Below, one piece after another: positions 27,035 to 34,134 of a stretch of DNA of 64,000 nt (position 1 is its first letter; each line of letters opens with the position of its first letter). The notes beneath the pieces were generated by a model, which was not told the DNA's origin, ran no database searches, and saw only the letters and a list, made by a program, of their open reading frames with translations. This DNA is from JADJOM01 sp046327715 (GTDB lineage: Bacteria; Gemmatimonadota; Gemmatimonadetes; Gemmatimonadales; GWC2-71-9). The stretch covers positions 124,001 through 188,000 of the forward strand of contig JAXLXY010000002.1 in NCBI GenBank assembly GCA_046327715.1, given 5' to 3'. The translations under genes and the position numbers were made by a program.

Positions 27035-28948
27035 ATGGGCTCCAAGATCATTGGCATCGACCTCGGCACCACCAATTCAGTGGTGGCGGTCATGGAGGGG
27101 GGCGACCCGGTCGTCATCCCCAACGCCGAGGGCGGTCGGACCACTCCCTCCGTGGTGGCGTTCACCAAGGACGGCGAGCGGCTGGTGGGTCAGGTGGCCA
27201 AGCGGCAGGCGGTGACCAACCCGAAGCAGACCATCTTTTCGATCAAGCGCTTCATGGGCCGGAAGATCTCCGAAGTGACGGAGGAGTCCCGGCGCGTGCC
27301 CTACCGGGTCGACAGCGGGCCGAACGGGCTGGCCTCGGTGGAGATCGCGGGCAAGAAGTACACGCCGCCCGAGATCTCGGCGATGATCCTCCAGAAGATG
27401 AAGCAGACGGCCGAGGACTACCTGGGCCACAAGGTCGAGAAGGCGGTGATCACCGTCCCGGCCTACTTCAACGATTCGCAGCGGCAGGCCACCAAGGACG
27501 CGGGCAAGATCGCGGGCCTCGAGGTGCTCCGGATCATCAACGAGCCGACGGCGGCGGCGCTGGCCTACGGGCTCGACAAGAAGAAGGAAGAGAAGGTCGC
27601 GGTCTTCGACCTGGGCGGCGGCACCTACGACATCTCCGTGCTGGAGCTGGCGGAGGGCGTCTTCGAGGTGAAGAGCACCAACGGCGATACCCACCTGGGC
27701 GGCGACGACTTCGACCAGCGCCTGATCGACTGGCTGGTGGCGGAGTTCAAGCGCGACCAGGGGATCGACCTCTCCAAGGACGCGATGGCGCTCCAGCGGC
27801 TCAAGGAGGCCGCGGAGAAGGCCAAGATGGAGCTGTCCAGCACCCAGCAGACCGACATCAACCTGCCGTTCATCACGGCGGACCAGTCCGGGCCCAAGCA
27901 CCTCAATGTGCAGCTGACCCGGGCCAAGTTCGAGCAGCTGGTGGACGACCTCATCCAGCGCACCCTGCCGCCGATGCAGCAGGCCCTGAAGGACGCGGGG
28001 CTCGATCCCAAGGACATCGACGAGGTGATCCTGGTCGGCGGCTCCACCCGCATCCCGAAGATCCAGCAGATCGTCAAGGACTTCTTCGGCAAGGAGCCGA
28101 ACAAGTCGGTGAATCCTGATGAGGTGGTGGCGATCGGCGCGGCGATCCAGGGCGGCGTGCTGGGCGGCGAGGTCAAGGACGTGCTGCTGCTCGACGTGAC
28201 GCCGCTGTCGCTCGGCATCGAGACCCTGGGCGGCGTGACGACCGTCCTCATCCCGCGGAACACGACCATCCCGACGAAGAAGTCGGAGGTCTTCTCCACC
28301 GCCGAGGACAACCAGACCACGGTCGAGATCCACGTGCTCCAGGGCGAGCGCCAGATGGCCATCGACAACCGGACCATCGGCAAGTTCCAGCTGACCGGGA
28401 TCCCGCCGGCCCCGCGCGGGATGCCGCAGGTCGAGGTGACCTTCGACATCGACGCCAACGGCATCCTGCACGTCTCGGCCAAGGACAAGGCCACCGGCAA
28501 GGAGCAGAAGATCCGGATCGAGGCCTCGAGCGGGCTGTCGGACGCCGAGATCGAGAAGATGGTGAAGGGCGCGGAGTCCCACGCCGCCGAGGACAAGAAG
28601 CGGCGGGAGCAGATCGAGGCCCGCAACCAGCTGGACGCGCTGGTCTACAAGGTGGAGAAGGACAGCAAGGAATGGGTCGAGCGGCTGGCGGCCGATGCCA
28701 AGAGCCGGCTGGACAACGCGGTCGAGGGCGCGAAGGGCGCGCTCAAGACCGGCGACCCGGAGCTGATCCAGAAGGCCCTGGACGAACTCAACGGGGCCTA
28801 CTCCGCCGCCGGCGCCTCGCTGTACCAGGCGGCCCAGTCGACCGGGGGCAGCACCGGAGAGAGCGGCACCGCCGGCTCCGCGGAGAAGCCCAAGGACGAC
28901 GTGGTCGAGGCAGACTACGAGATCGTGGACGACTCCAAGAAGTCGTAA
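27035..28948 (+). CDS. dnaK: Chaperone protein DnaK (Hsp70)
   Basis: A 637-residue Hsp70. It starts MGSKIIGIDLGTTNSVVAV and shows the expected ATPase signatures (VFDLGGGTYDISVLE, VGGSTRIPKIQ), substrate-binding domain (DVTPLSLGIETLGG, VEIHVLQGER) and helical lid, ending with an acidic tail (DDVVEADYEIVDDSKKS) slightly different from the usual EEVD-like end. Strong ribosome-binding site AAAGGA. dnaJ and grpE are not adjacent; htrA follows 198 bases downstream. Confidence 0.97.
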   Translation: MGSKIIGIDLGTTNSVVAVMEGGDPVVIPNAEGGRTTPSVVAFTKDGERLVGQVAKRQAVTNPKQTIFSIKRFMGRKISEVTEESRRVPYRVDSGPNGLASVEIAGKKYTPPEISAMILQKMKQTAEDYLGHKVEKAVITVPAYFNDSQRQATKDAGKIAGLEVLRIINEPTAAALAYGLDKKKEEKVAVFDLGGGTYDISVLELAEGVFEVKSTNGDTHLGGDDFDQRLIDWLVAEFKRDQGIDLSKDAMALQRLKEAAEKAKMELSSTQQTDINLPFITADQSGPKHLNVQLTRAKFEQLVDDLIQRTLPPMQQALKDAGLDPKDIDEVILVGGSTRIPKIQQIVKDFFGKEPNKSVNPDEVVAIGAAIQGGVLGGEVKDVLLLDVTPLSLGIETLGGVTTVLIPRNTTIPTKKSEVFSTAEDNQTTVEIHVLQGERQMAIDNRTIGKFQLTGIPPAPRGMPQVEVTFDIDANGILHVSAKDKATGKEQKIRIEASSGLSDAEIEKMVKGAESHAAEDKKRREQIEARNQLDALVYKVEKDSKEWVERLAADAKSRLDNAVEGAKGALKTGDPELIQKALDELNGAYSAAGASLYQAAQSTGGSTGESGTAGSAEKPKDDVVEADYEIVDDSKKS

Positions 28949-28985
28949 CCGGCTCGGCGCCAAGCGGTTAGCACAGCTGATGGGA

Positions 28986-29061
28986 GCGGGAAACGGGAGG
29001 CGGCCCGCCGTCATGGTCGACGAGGCGGCTGCCACCCGGTTCCCGTTTCCCGTTTCCCGCG
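28986..29061. repeat. 13-bp inverted repeat downstream of dnaK
   Basis: GCGGGAAACGGGA (28986-28998) is perfectly complementary to TCCCGTTTCCCGC (29049-29061), about 50 bases apart; the right side is a direct repeat of CCCGTTT. It may serve as a long-loop terminator or be a remnant of a short interspersed repeat. Confidence 0.5.
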
Positions 29062-29145
29062 CGCCGGGTGGGGTGGTGCGACCTGCGCCACCGACCGGGC
29101 ATCAACAGAGGGTTAGATTCCACCAGCCCTGATTCGGAGATTCCG

Positions 29146-30693
29146 ATGTCGGTTCGCACACTCAATTGGCTCAAGTTCGGCAGCCTCATCACCCTCGCCT
29201 TCGCGCTGGGCCTGCTGTTCGCCGGCCTGCTCGACCTGCCGAGCCGGGGTGTGGCGCAGGAGCGGGTCCGGCCCGCGGGCATCCAGCCGACGCAGGCGCC
29301 GGCGATCCCCCAGGCCCGGGTCCTCACCGAGCTGTCCGATGCGTTTGCCGCGGTCTCGGAGCAGGTCCGGCCGAGCGTGGTGTTCATCCGCAGCCAGCGG
29401 ACGGAGCGGGCGCGGCGCCTGCCCCCGGGCATGGAGCAGTTCTTCCACGGCCAGCCGCGGGGCCCGCAGGTGGAGCGGGGCAGCGGCTCCGGCTTCATCG
29501 TCTCCGCCGACGGCTACATCCTGACCAACAATCACGTGGTGGAGGGCGCCGAGAAGGTGACCGTCCGCCTCTTCGACCGGCGTGAGTTCACCGCCAAGGT
29601 GATCGGCAGCGACCCGCTGACCGACGTGGCCGTGGTCAAGATCGACGCGCCCCGGCTGCAGCCGGCGGCGTTCGGCAACAGCGACAACACCCGCATCGGC
29701 GACTGGGTGCTGGCGGTCGGGAACCCGCTGGGCGACCAGTTCACCTTCACCGTCACGAGCGGCATCATCAGCGGCAAGGGCCGCCGGCTCGACGGCCTGG
29801 CGCGCTCCCGCGCCGCCATCGGCGACTTCATCCAGACCGACGCGGCCATCAATCCGGGCAACTCGGGCGGGCCGCTCATCAACGTGCGGGGCGAGGTGGT
29901 GGGCATCAACAGCGCCATCGCCAGCGAGACCGGCACCTACATGGGTTACGGCTTCGCGATCCCGATCAACCTGGCGCGGGTGGTCATGAACCAGCTGGTG
30001 ACCAACGGCAAGGTGCAGCGCGCGGCCCTGGGCATCGAGGTCGGGGACGCCACCGAAAACGACGCGGCGTACGTGGGCCTCAAGGAGATCCGGGGCGTGG
30101 TGGTGGGCGGCTTCCCGGAGGGGGTGCAGTCACCGGCCGAGCGGGCAGGCCTCGAGCAGGGCGACGTGATCATCAGCATCGACGGGCAGCCGGTGAACTA
30201 CGTGGCGCAGCTGCAGCAGCTGGTGGGCTTCCGGCACCCCGGCGAGACCGTCAAGGTCGAGGTGGCGCGGAAGGGCGGCATCCGGAAGACCTTCTCCGTG
30301 CGCCTCATGGAGCAGGCCAGCGACGACTCCGCCGCCAGCGACGCGCAGGAGAAGCCCGAGGCGGCCCCGACGGAGGAATCGGTCTCGTTCGACGAACTGG
30401 GCATCTCGGTGCAGGCGCTCACCCCCCAGATCGCGCAGCAGTTCGAGCTCGACCGCGAGACCCGGGGCGTGATCGTGACCGAGGTGGACCCGAACGGCCC
30501 GAGCTACGAGCAGCTGTTCACGCCGGCCGACAACGGGCCCGACATCATCACCGCCATCGAGGGCAAGTCGGTCCGCACCGAGGCCGACCTCCGGGCGGCG
30601 ATCCGCGACGCGGGCAAGGGGGCGATCGTGACCCTCAAGGTGTACAACGTCCGGCTGGAGCGGTCCCGGATCCTCCGGATCCGGCTGCAGTAG
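29146..30693 (+). CDS. degP: HtrA/DegP-family periplasmic serine protease
   Basis: A 515-residue protein with an N-terminal membrane signal/anchor (FGSLITLAFALGLLFAGLL). The catalytic triad is complete: His in ILTNNHVVEG, Asp in DPLTDVAVVKI and Ser in NPGNSGGPL. Two PDZ domains follow: the first includes GVQSPAERAGLEQGDVIISIDG, the second, after an acidic linker, includes DNGPDIITAIEG. It degrades or refolds misfolded envelope proteins. A TAGATT hexamer at 29114 may be the -10 element. A strong terminator follows. Confidence 0.93.
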   Translation: MSVRTLNWLKFGSLITLAFALGLLFAGLLDLPSRGVAQERVRPAGIQPTQAPAIPQARVLTELSDAFAAVSEQVRPSVVFIRSQRTERARRLPPGMEQFFHGQPRGPQVERGSGSGFIVSADGYILTNNHVVEGAEKVTVRLFDRREFTAKVIGSDPLTDVAVVKIDAPRLQPAAFGNSDNTRIGDWVLAVGNPLGDQFTFTVTSGIISGKGRRLDGLARSRAAIGDFIQTDAAINPGNSGGPLINVRGEVVGINSAIASETGTYMGYGFAIPINLARVVMNQLVTNGKVQRAALGIEVGDATENDAAYVGLKEIRGVVVGGFPEGVQSPAERAGLEQGDVIISIDGQPVNYVAQLQQLVGFRHPGETVKVEVARKGGIRKTFSVRLMEQASDDSAASDAQEKPEAAPTEESVSFDELGISVQALTPQIAQQFELDRETRGVIVTEVDPNGPSYEQLFTPADNGPDIITAIEGKSVRTEADLRAAIRDAGKGAIVTLKVYNVRLERSRILRIRLQ

Positions 30694-30716
30694 CCCGGCG
30701 GCGCGGCCGCAGCGAA

Positions 30717-30752
30717 CGAACGGCGCGGGAGCTCATGCTCCCGCGCCGTTCG
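30717..30752 (+). terminator. Strong hairpin terminator after htrA
   Basis: A perfect 16-bp stem (CGAACGGCGCGGGAGC and complement) with TCAT loop lies 24 bases after the htrA stop; CGTTCAA follows. Symmetric, so it could also stop minus-strand transcripts. Confidence 0.8.
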
Positions 30753-30756
30753 TCGT

Positions 30757-30925
30757 TCAAGGGCCGGCGCGGTGCCGGCACACCGGCGCCAGGACGTGGA
30801 TGGCACACTCGAAACTGTCGAGGGGGGTGCGCCTCCCCGGTCGCGCTGAGGACCTGGAAGGTCCGGCAGTGCCGCTGCCACCGCTCGGCCCGCTCCGACG
30901 GGCGCCGCCGTTCGGGTGAATCCAT
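30757..30925 (-). pseudogene. Possible frameshifted remnant of a small Cys/His protein
   Basis: From an ATG at 30925 the minus strand reads MDSPERRRPSERAERWQRHC, but the frame then loses sense. Shifting frame at a run of six C (near 30832) gives PLDSFECAIHVLAPVCRH and a stop at 30757. I recall short bacterial proteins with ESFECAIHxLAPxCxHCGC (zinc-ribbon-like), so this may be a decayed or mis-sequenced member whose second zinc half is missing. The call depends on memory of a small family and on one assumed frameshift. Confidence 0.22.
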
Positions 30926-30959
30926 GATACGCCTTCGCTTCGGAGGAGACGCCGACCCG

Positions 30960-31316
30960 TCAGGGGTCGACGTGAATCGTCCCGTCATTGCTCAGGTACA
31001 GATACAGCCCCACGCCGGCCACCCCGGCCCCCGCGACAGCGACCAGGCTTTCGTCGATGACCAGGCCGGTGACGATCCCCGCCAGCCCGACGATGATGAG
31101 CACGGATCCTTCGCGCCGCTTGCCGCGCGAGCCCATCGCGGTGGCCAGTTCCGTCGTGCCCCAGGGAGCGTCGCCCGCGCGGCGGGGGGACACCGCGACC
31201 AGGGCGGCATAGGTGCCCGCCGTGGGGCGGAGGGAGGGGATGCCCTGCGCCTCGACCGCCTGTGCGGCAGCCAGCAGGCCTCCCGTGACCGTCATGACCC
31301 GCAGCATGCGTCGCAT
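30960..31316 (-). CDS. Small exported/membrane hypothetical protein
   Basis: A 118-residue protein with a signal peptide (MLRVMTVTGGLLAAAQAVEAQ) and a hydrophobic C-terminal half (VLIIVGLAGIVTGLVIDESLVAVAGAGVAGVGLYLYL) that could form two membrane helices; between them is a basic SRGKRREGS turn. GGGGGAG lies just upstream of the start, and a second ATG six bases on would improve spacing. A 10-bp stem hairpin sits in its 5' leader (31337-31378). No family recognised. Confidence 0.6.
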   Translation of the reverse strand: MRRMLRVMTVTGGLLAAAQAVEAQGIPSLRPTAGTYAALVAVSPRRAGDAPWGTTELATAMGSRGKRREGSVLIIVGLAGIVTGLVIDESLVAVAGAGVAGVGLYLYLSNDGTIHVDP

Positions 31317-31336
31317 CGCTCCCCCGGGAACGTGAA

Positions 31337-31378
31337 GAAGGCGCGAGTCCTCCCCGGAAGGAGAGCATTCGCGCCTTC
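31337..31378. other. Hairpin in leader of 30960-31316 gene; rest of 31317-31565 gap
   Basis: GAAGGCGCGA (31337-31346) pairs with TCGCGCCTTC (31369-31378), with an inner TCC/GGA stem. It lies 20 bases before the minus-strand ATG, so it could act as a leader structure or as a terminator. The rest of the gap up to the tRNA holds only GC-rich sequence and the tRNA -10 (TATATT, 31552-31557); nothing else is recognised. Confidence 0.4.
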
Positions 31379-31565
31379 GCCCGATGCCGCGCAGACACCG
31401 CGGCCCGACAAGGCGGCCCGATGGACCCGGGCCCGACCGAGGTCAGCATAGCGGTGGGCCAGCGCCGGGACCAGTGACCCCGGTCACCCGCGGTGGCGGT
31501 GTCCCAACGTCAGGCATTCGGTCCGGCCGGGACGGGGAGCCGGAGGGGCGATATATTGGTCACAC

Positions 31566-31647
31566 GCGAGCGTGGCGGAACTGGCAGACGCGCAGGACTT
31601 AGGATCCTGTGGGGAAACCCGTGTGGGTTCGAGTCCCACCGTTCGCA
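31566..31647 (+). tRNA. tRNA-Leu (anticodon TAG)
   Basis: An 82-nt class II tRNA. Acceptor stem GCGAGCG pairs with CGTTCGC (one G-T); D arm GGCGGAACTGGCAGACGC; anticodon stem CAGGA/TCCTG with loop CTTAGGA giving anticodon TAG; a long variable arm (TGGGGAAACCCGT); T arm GTGGG TTCGAGT CCCAC. The 3' CCA is not encoded. A -10-like TATATT ends 8 bases before the 5' end. Confidence 0.95.
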
Positions 31648-31652
31648 CCTGG

Positions 31653-31698
31653 CAGCAACGCGGCCACCCGGTCCCCGGGTGGCCGCGCCTCGTTGCTG
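31653..31698 (+). terminator. tRNA terminator hairpin
   Basis: GCGGCCACCCGG (31660-31671) pairs with CCGGGTGGCCGC (31675-31686) with loop TCC, and outer CAGCAAC (31653-31659) pairs with GTTGCTG (31692-31698) across a small bulge. It starts 6 bases after the tRNA. Confidence 0.75.
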
Positions 31699-31717
31699 AC
31701 CAACGGGAGCGTGGTCT

Positions 31718-32383
31718 TCAATTGGAGTCGACGGGGATCGGGTCGGGCCCGGGCCCACGCCACAAGAAGGCATCAAACCGGGTCGGCGCGCCACCACGGA
31801 CCGGCAGGCCGCAGAACTCGTTCGGGCTGAGCGGCGAGCCGGCGGGCGGCTCCACGATGACCGTGTAGACCCCGGGACGGAGGCGGCTCGCCTCGTAGCG
31901 GCCGGCGGCGTTGCTCCGCACCGTGGCCACGACCACCCCTTCGCGGCACGACGGCGGGGGGGGCGGGGGATTCGTGTCGGTCGGAATGGTGTCGGTCGGA
32001 ATGGTGTCGGTCGGAATGGTGTCGGTCGGAATGGTGTCGGTTGGAATGGTGTCGGGCGGAATGGTGTCGGTCGGGATGGTGTCGGTCGGGACACTGTCCA
32101 GGAACACGAGGTGTTCGACCCGGAGCCCGCCGCTCCACAGCATGGTATCCCCAGGTACCGAATCCACCGGCAGGTCGCCCACCCGCACCAGCGTCAGGGT
32201 GGCGCCCGGCACGGGCACCCGGGTGCTGTCCGGACCGTTCCGCATGGTGAAGACCACCCCGCGCAGTGACGCATTTCTCGCCCCCGCCCCACCCTGCACC
32301 GCCTGCGACGCGGGCCCGACGCCATCGGCGGTGCAGGCCGCAACAAGGCCGAGCGCCACCAGGTATTTCCTTCCGGTTGGCAT
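31718..32383 (-). CDS. Lipoprotein with PTDTI tandem repeats
   Basis: A 221-residue lipoprotein: MPTGRKYLVALGLVAAC gives a lipobox with Cys17. A first domain (ASLRGVVFTMRNGPDSTRVPVPGATLTLVRVG) resembles a carboxypeptidase-regulatory-like beta-sandwich split by a repeat linker of about eight PTDTI/PPDTI units. The second half (EGVVVATVRSNAAGRYEASRLRPGVYTVIVEPP) has the same fold pattern. Good ribosome-binding site (AGGAG). Probably a surface or envelope protein with a variable-length spacer. Divergent from the sigma factor gene. Confidence 0.72.
   Translation of the reverse strand: MPTGRKYLVALGLVAACTADGVGPASQAVQGGAGARNASLRGVVFTMRNGPDSTRVPVPGATLTLVRVGDLPVDSVPGDTMLWSGGLRVEHLVFLDSVPTDTIPTDTIPPDTIPTDTIPTDTIPTDTIPTDTIPTDTNPPPPPPSCREGVVVATVRSNAAGRYEASRLRPGVYTVIVEPPAGSPLSPNEFCGLPVRGGAPTRFDAFLWRGPGPDPIPVDSN
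31975..32095 (-). repeat. 15-bp tandem repeat (VNTR) inside lipoprotein gene
   Basis: About eight copies of a 15-base unit, plus-strand form GGTGTCGGTCGGAAT, with single-base variants (TTGG for TCGG, GGGC for GGTC). Each encodes five residues (IPTDT), so copy-number change stays in frame. Confidence 0.85.
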
Positions 32384-32486
32384 GACAGCTCCTGTACGAA
32401 ACGGGTGAAGGACGTGCACGCACCCAGCCGCGCATCGTCAGCGGATGCAAGCCGGCTGTCACATACGACCTCCCCCATCCGTCTGG

Positions 32487-32500
32487 CGTCACATGTGACG
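32487..32500. promoter_or_regulatory. Palindromic operator candidate before ECF sigma gene
   Basis: CGTCACATGTGACG is a perfect 14-bp palindrome 28 bases before the sigma-factor ATG at 32529. A second copy of its half (GTCACAT) is at 32458-32464. It lies between the divergent lipoprotein and sigma genes and could control either. Confidence 0.4.
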
Positions 32501-32528
32501 ACCGGCGGTCCTGATGGGTCTACTGACG

Positions 32529-33062
32529 ATGAGCGCGTCCGATGCCGACCTGGTGCAGCGGGCCAGACAGGGCGACCTGCGCGCCTACGCGGAGCTGGTC
32601 GGGCGCCACCGTGGCGGCCTGCAACGGTACGCGCACCACCTGCTGGGCAACCGGGAGGAAGCGGAGGAGGCGCTGCAGGATGCGCTGGTCCGCGCCCATC
32701 GCGCGCTGGCGCAGTGCACCCATCCCGACCGGTTCCGGTCCTGGCTGCTCGCCATCCTGATCAACCGGTGCCGGACCCGGCTGGCGCGGCCACGGCCGCT
32801 CGCCGCCGACGGCGACGGCGCACTCGACCAGTTGGCGACCGCAGATGAGGCCGAGGGCTCGGCGTGGCGGGAGGAGATCGCGCGGGCGCTCGCGGCCCTG
32901 CCTGCCGACCACCGGGAGGCCTTCCTGCTCAAGCATGTCGAGGAGTTCAGCTACGAGGAAATGGCAGCCCTCACCGGCGCCTCGGTGCCCGCCCTCAAGA
33001 TGCGGGTGAGTCGGGCGTGCGAACGCCTGCGACACCTGCTCGCCGGGGCTTACCGTGGCTGA
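32529..33062 (+). CDS. ECF-type RNA polymerase sigma factor
   Basis: A 177-residue sigma-70 family factor with only regions 2 and 4. Region 2: DADLVQRARQGDLRAYAELVGRHRGGLQRYAHHLLGNREEAEEALQDALVRAHRAL with core-binding DxxQD-like residues. Region 4: ALAALPADHREAFLLKHVEEFSYEEMAALTGASVPALKMRVSRACERLR. ATG 32514 is an alternative start. The stop overlaps the next gene by 8 bases, a position normally occupied by the anti-sigma factor. No HxxxCxxC zinc anti-sigma is nearby. Confidence 0.92.
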   Translation: MSASDADLVQRARQGDLRAYAELVGRHRGGLQRYAHHLLGNREEAEEALQDALVRAHRALAQCTHPDRFRSWLLAILINRCRTRLARPRPLAADGDGALDQLATADEAEGSAWREEIARALAALPADHREAFLLKHVEEFSYEEMAALTGASVPALKMRVSRACERLRHLLAGAYRG

Positions 33063-33510
33063 CGCCGACCTGCTGGTGGCGGTGGTGCGGACACTGCAGG
33101 CGCCCGCGGACCGGGGCGAGGCGGGGCTGCGCCGCGCGCTGGCGCAGCTGACCCGCGAAGCGGCGGTCGCGCGGCGCCGGCGCCTCGGAGGCCTCGCCGC
33201 GGCGGCGCTGGCCCTCGTGGCCCTGGGGGTGACGCTGTTCCGGGACGGTGGGCCCCGCCCGGTGCGGTTCGCGATGGCGGCGCCCGGGGCCGCGCAGGTG
33301 GCGCTGATCGGTGACTTCAACGACTGGGATCCGCGCGCCAACCCGCTCCGCCGACAGGCCGGCGAATGGTCGGTCACGCTCCGCCTGCCCCCGGGCCGCT
33401 ATCGCTACGCCTTCGTGCTCGACGGCCGGCGCTGGGTCGCGGACCCGGTGACTCCGCAGGCCGAGGACGAATTCGACATCCCGACGTCCGCGATCACCAT
33501 CAGCAACTGA
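33055..33510 (+). CDS. Single-pass membrane protein with external CBM48-like domain, candidate anti-sigma
   Basis: A 151-residue protein starting at GTG 33055, overlapping the sigma gene. Residues 1-44 are a charged, helical, cytoplasm-side segment; about 45-63 (LGGLAAAALALVALGVTLF) is a membrane helix; about 70-151 is a CBM48/AMPK-type glycogen-binding domain (VALIGDFNDWDPRANPL, WSVTLRLPPGRYRYAFVLDGRRWVADP). Topology (short inside region, one helix, external sensor) and gene position fit an anti-sigma factor with a carbohydrate-binding sensor. The N-terminal region shows no known anti-sigma motif, so that role is inference. Confidence 0.75.
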   Translation: MADADLLVAVVRTLQAPADRGEAGLRRALAQLTREAAVARRRRLGGLAAAALALVALGVTLFRDGGPRPVRFAMAAPGAAQVALIGDFNDWDPRANPLRRQAGEWSVTLRLPPGRYRYAFVLDGRRWVADPVTPQAEDEFDIPTSAITISN

Positions 33511-33516
33511 GCGACG

Positions 33517-34134
33517 ATGCGCCGCCACCACCTCCGGCTCCTCCTGACCCTCGGACTCGTCACCCTGGCCGCTGGTGCCGGTCGGCTCGCCGCCCAGGAC
33601 GCCCGGCTCGCGGTGCGCCTCCGGCCGGAGCTCCGGGTGGTGGTGGAACGGCTGGTGGACAGCGCCCGCGCCGCGGGCCTGCCGGCGGAGCCACTGGTGC
33701 GGAAGGCGCTCGAGGGAGAGAGCAAGGGGGCGGACTCCGCCCGCATCGTCGCGGCGGTGCGCGGGCTCGCGCGATTGCTTGGCGATGCACGGCAGTCCAT
33801 CGGACCCGGCGCCTCGGAGGCGGACCTCGTGGCGGGCGCCGCCGCGCTACGCGCCGGCGCGGCGCCCGACCGCCTCACCGCGCTGGCCGCGCTCCGGCCG
33901 CACGAATCCCTCACGGTGCCGCTCAGCGTCCTGGCGGACCTGTTGACCGCCGGGATCGCCCCGGACCAGGCCTGGAGCCAGGTGCGCGAGATGGCCTCGC
34001 GGGATGCCCCCGATGCCGCGTTCCTGGCCCTGCGGGAGCGGCTGACCCGCGGGGGGGGCCCGGAGCCTCCGCCGCCGGCCGAGCGGCCGCCGGCCAGCGC
34101 CCCCCGTCCCGCCCCACCCGGGCCGCTCCGGTGA
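33517..34134 (+). CDS. Exported helical protein of the sigma/CBM48 cassette
   Basis: A 205-residue protein with a signal peptide (LLLTLGLVTLAAGAGRLAAQ). The mature part is Ala/Leu/Arg-rich helices (VVERLVDSARAAGLPAEPLVRKALEGESKGADSARIVAAVRGLARLL) and a Pro-rich C-terminal tail (PEPPPPAERPPASAPRP). It resembles small periplasmic proteins with no assigned function. It starts 6 bases after the CBM48 membrane protein and overlaps the next gene by GTGA, so it belongs to the same operon. Confidence 0.7.
   Translation: MRRHHLRLLLTLGLVTLAAGAGRLAAQDARLAVRLRPELRVVVERLVDSARAAGLPAEPLVRKALEGESKGADSARIVAAVRGLARLLGDARQSIGPGASEADLVAGAAALRAGAAPDRLTALAALRPHESLTVPLSVLADLLTAGIAPDQAWSQVREMASRDAPDAAFLALRERLTRGGGPEPPPPAERPPASAPRPAPPGPLR

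Noticed and set aside
27077..29035. A 652-codon open frame on the minus strand opposite dnaK
   Set aside because: The plus strand encodes an unmistakable Hsp70. In DNA this GC-rich the antisense frame stays open because stop codons are rare; the product is Leu/His/Arg-rich with no domain.
31975..32095. Short tandem repeats as a possible CRISPR array
   Set aside because: Units are 15 bp, directly adjacent without spacers, in frame in a lipoprotein gene.
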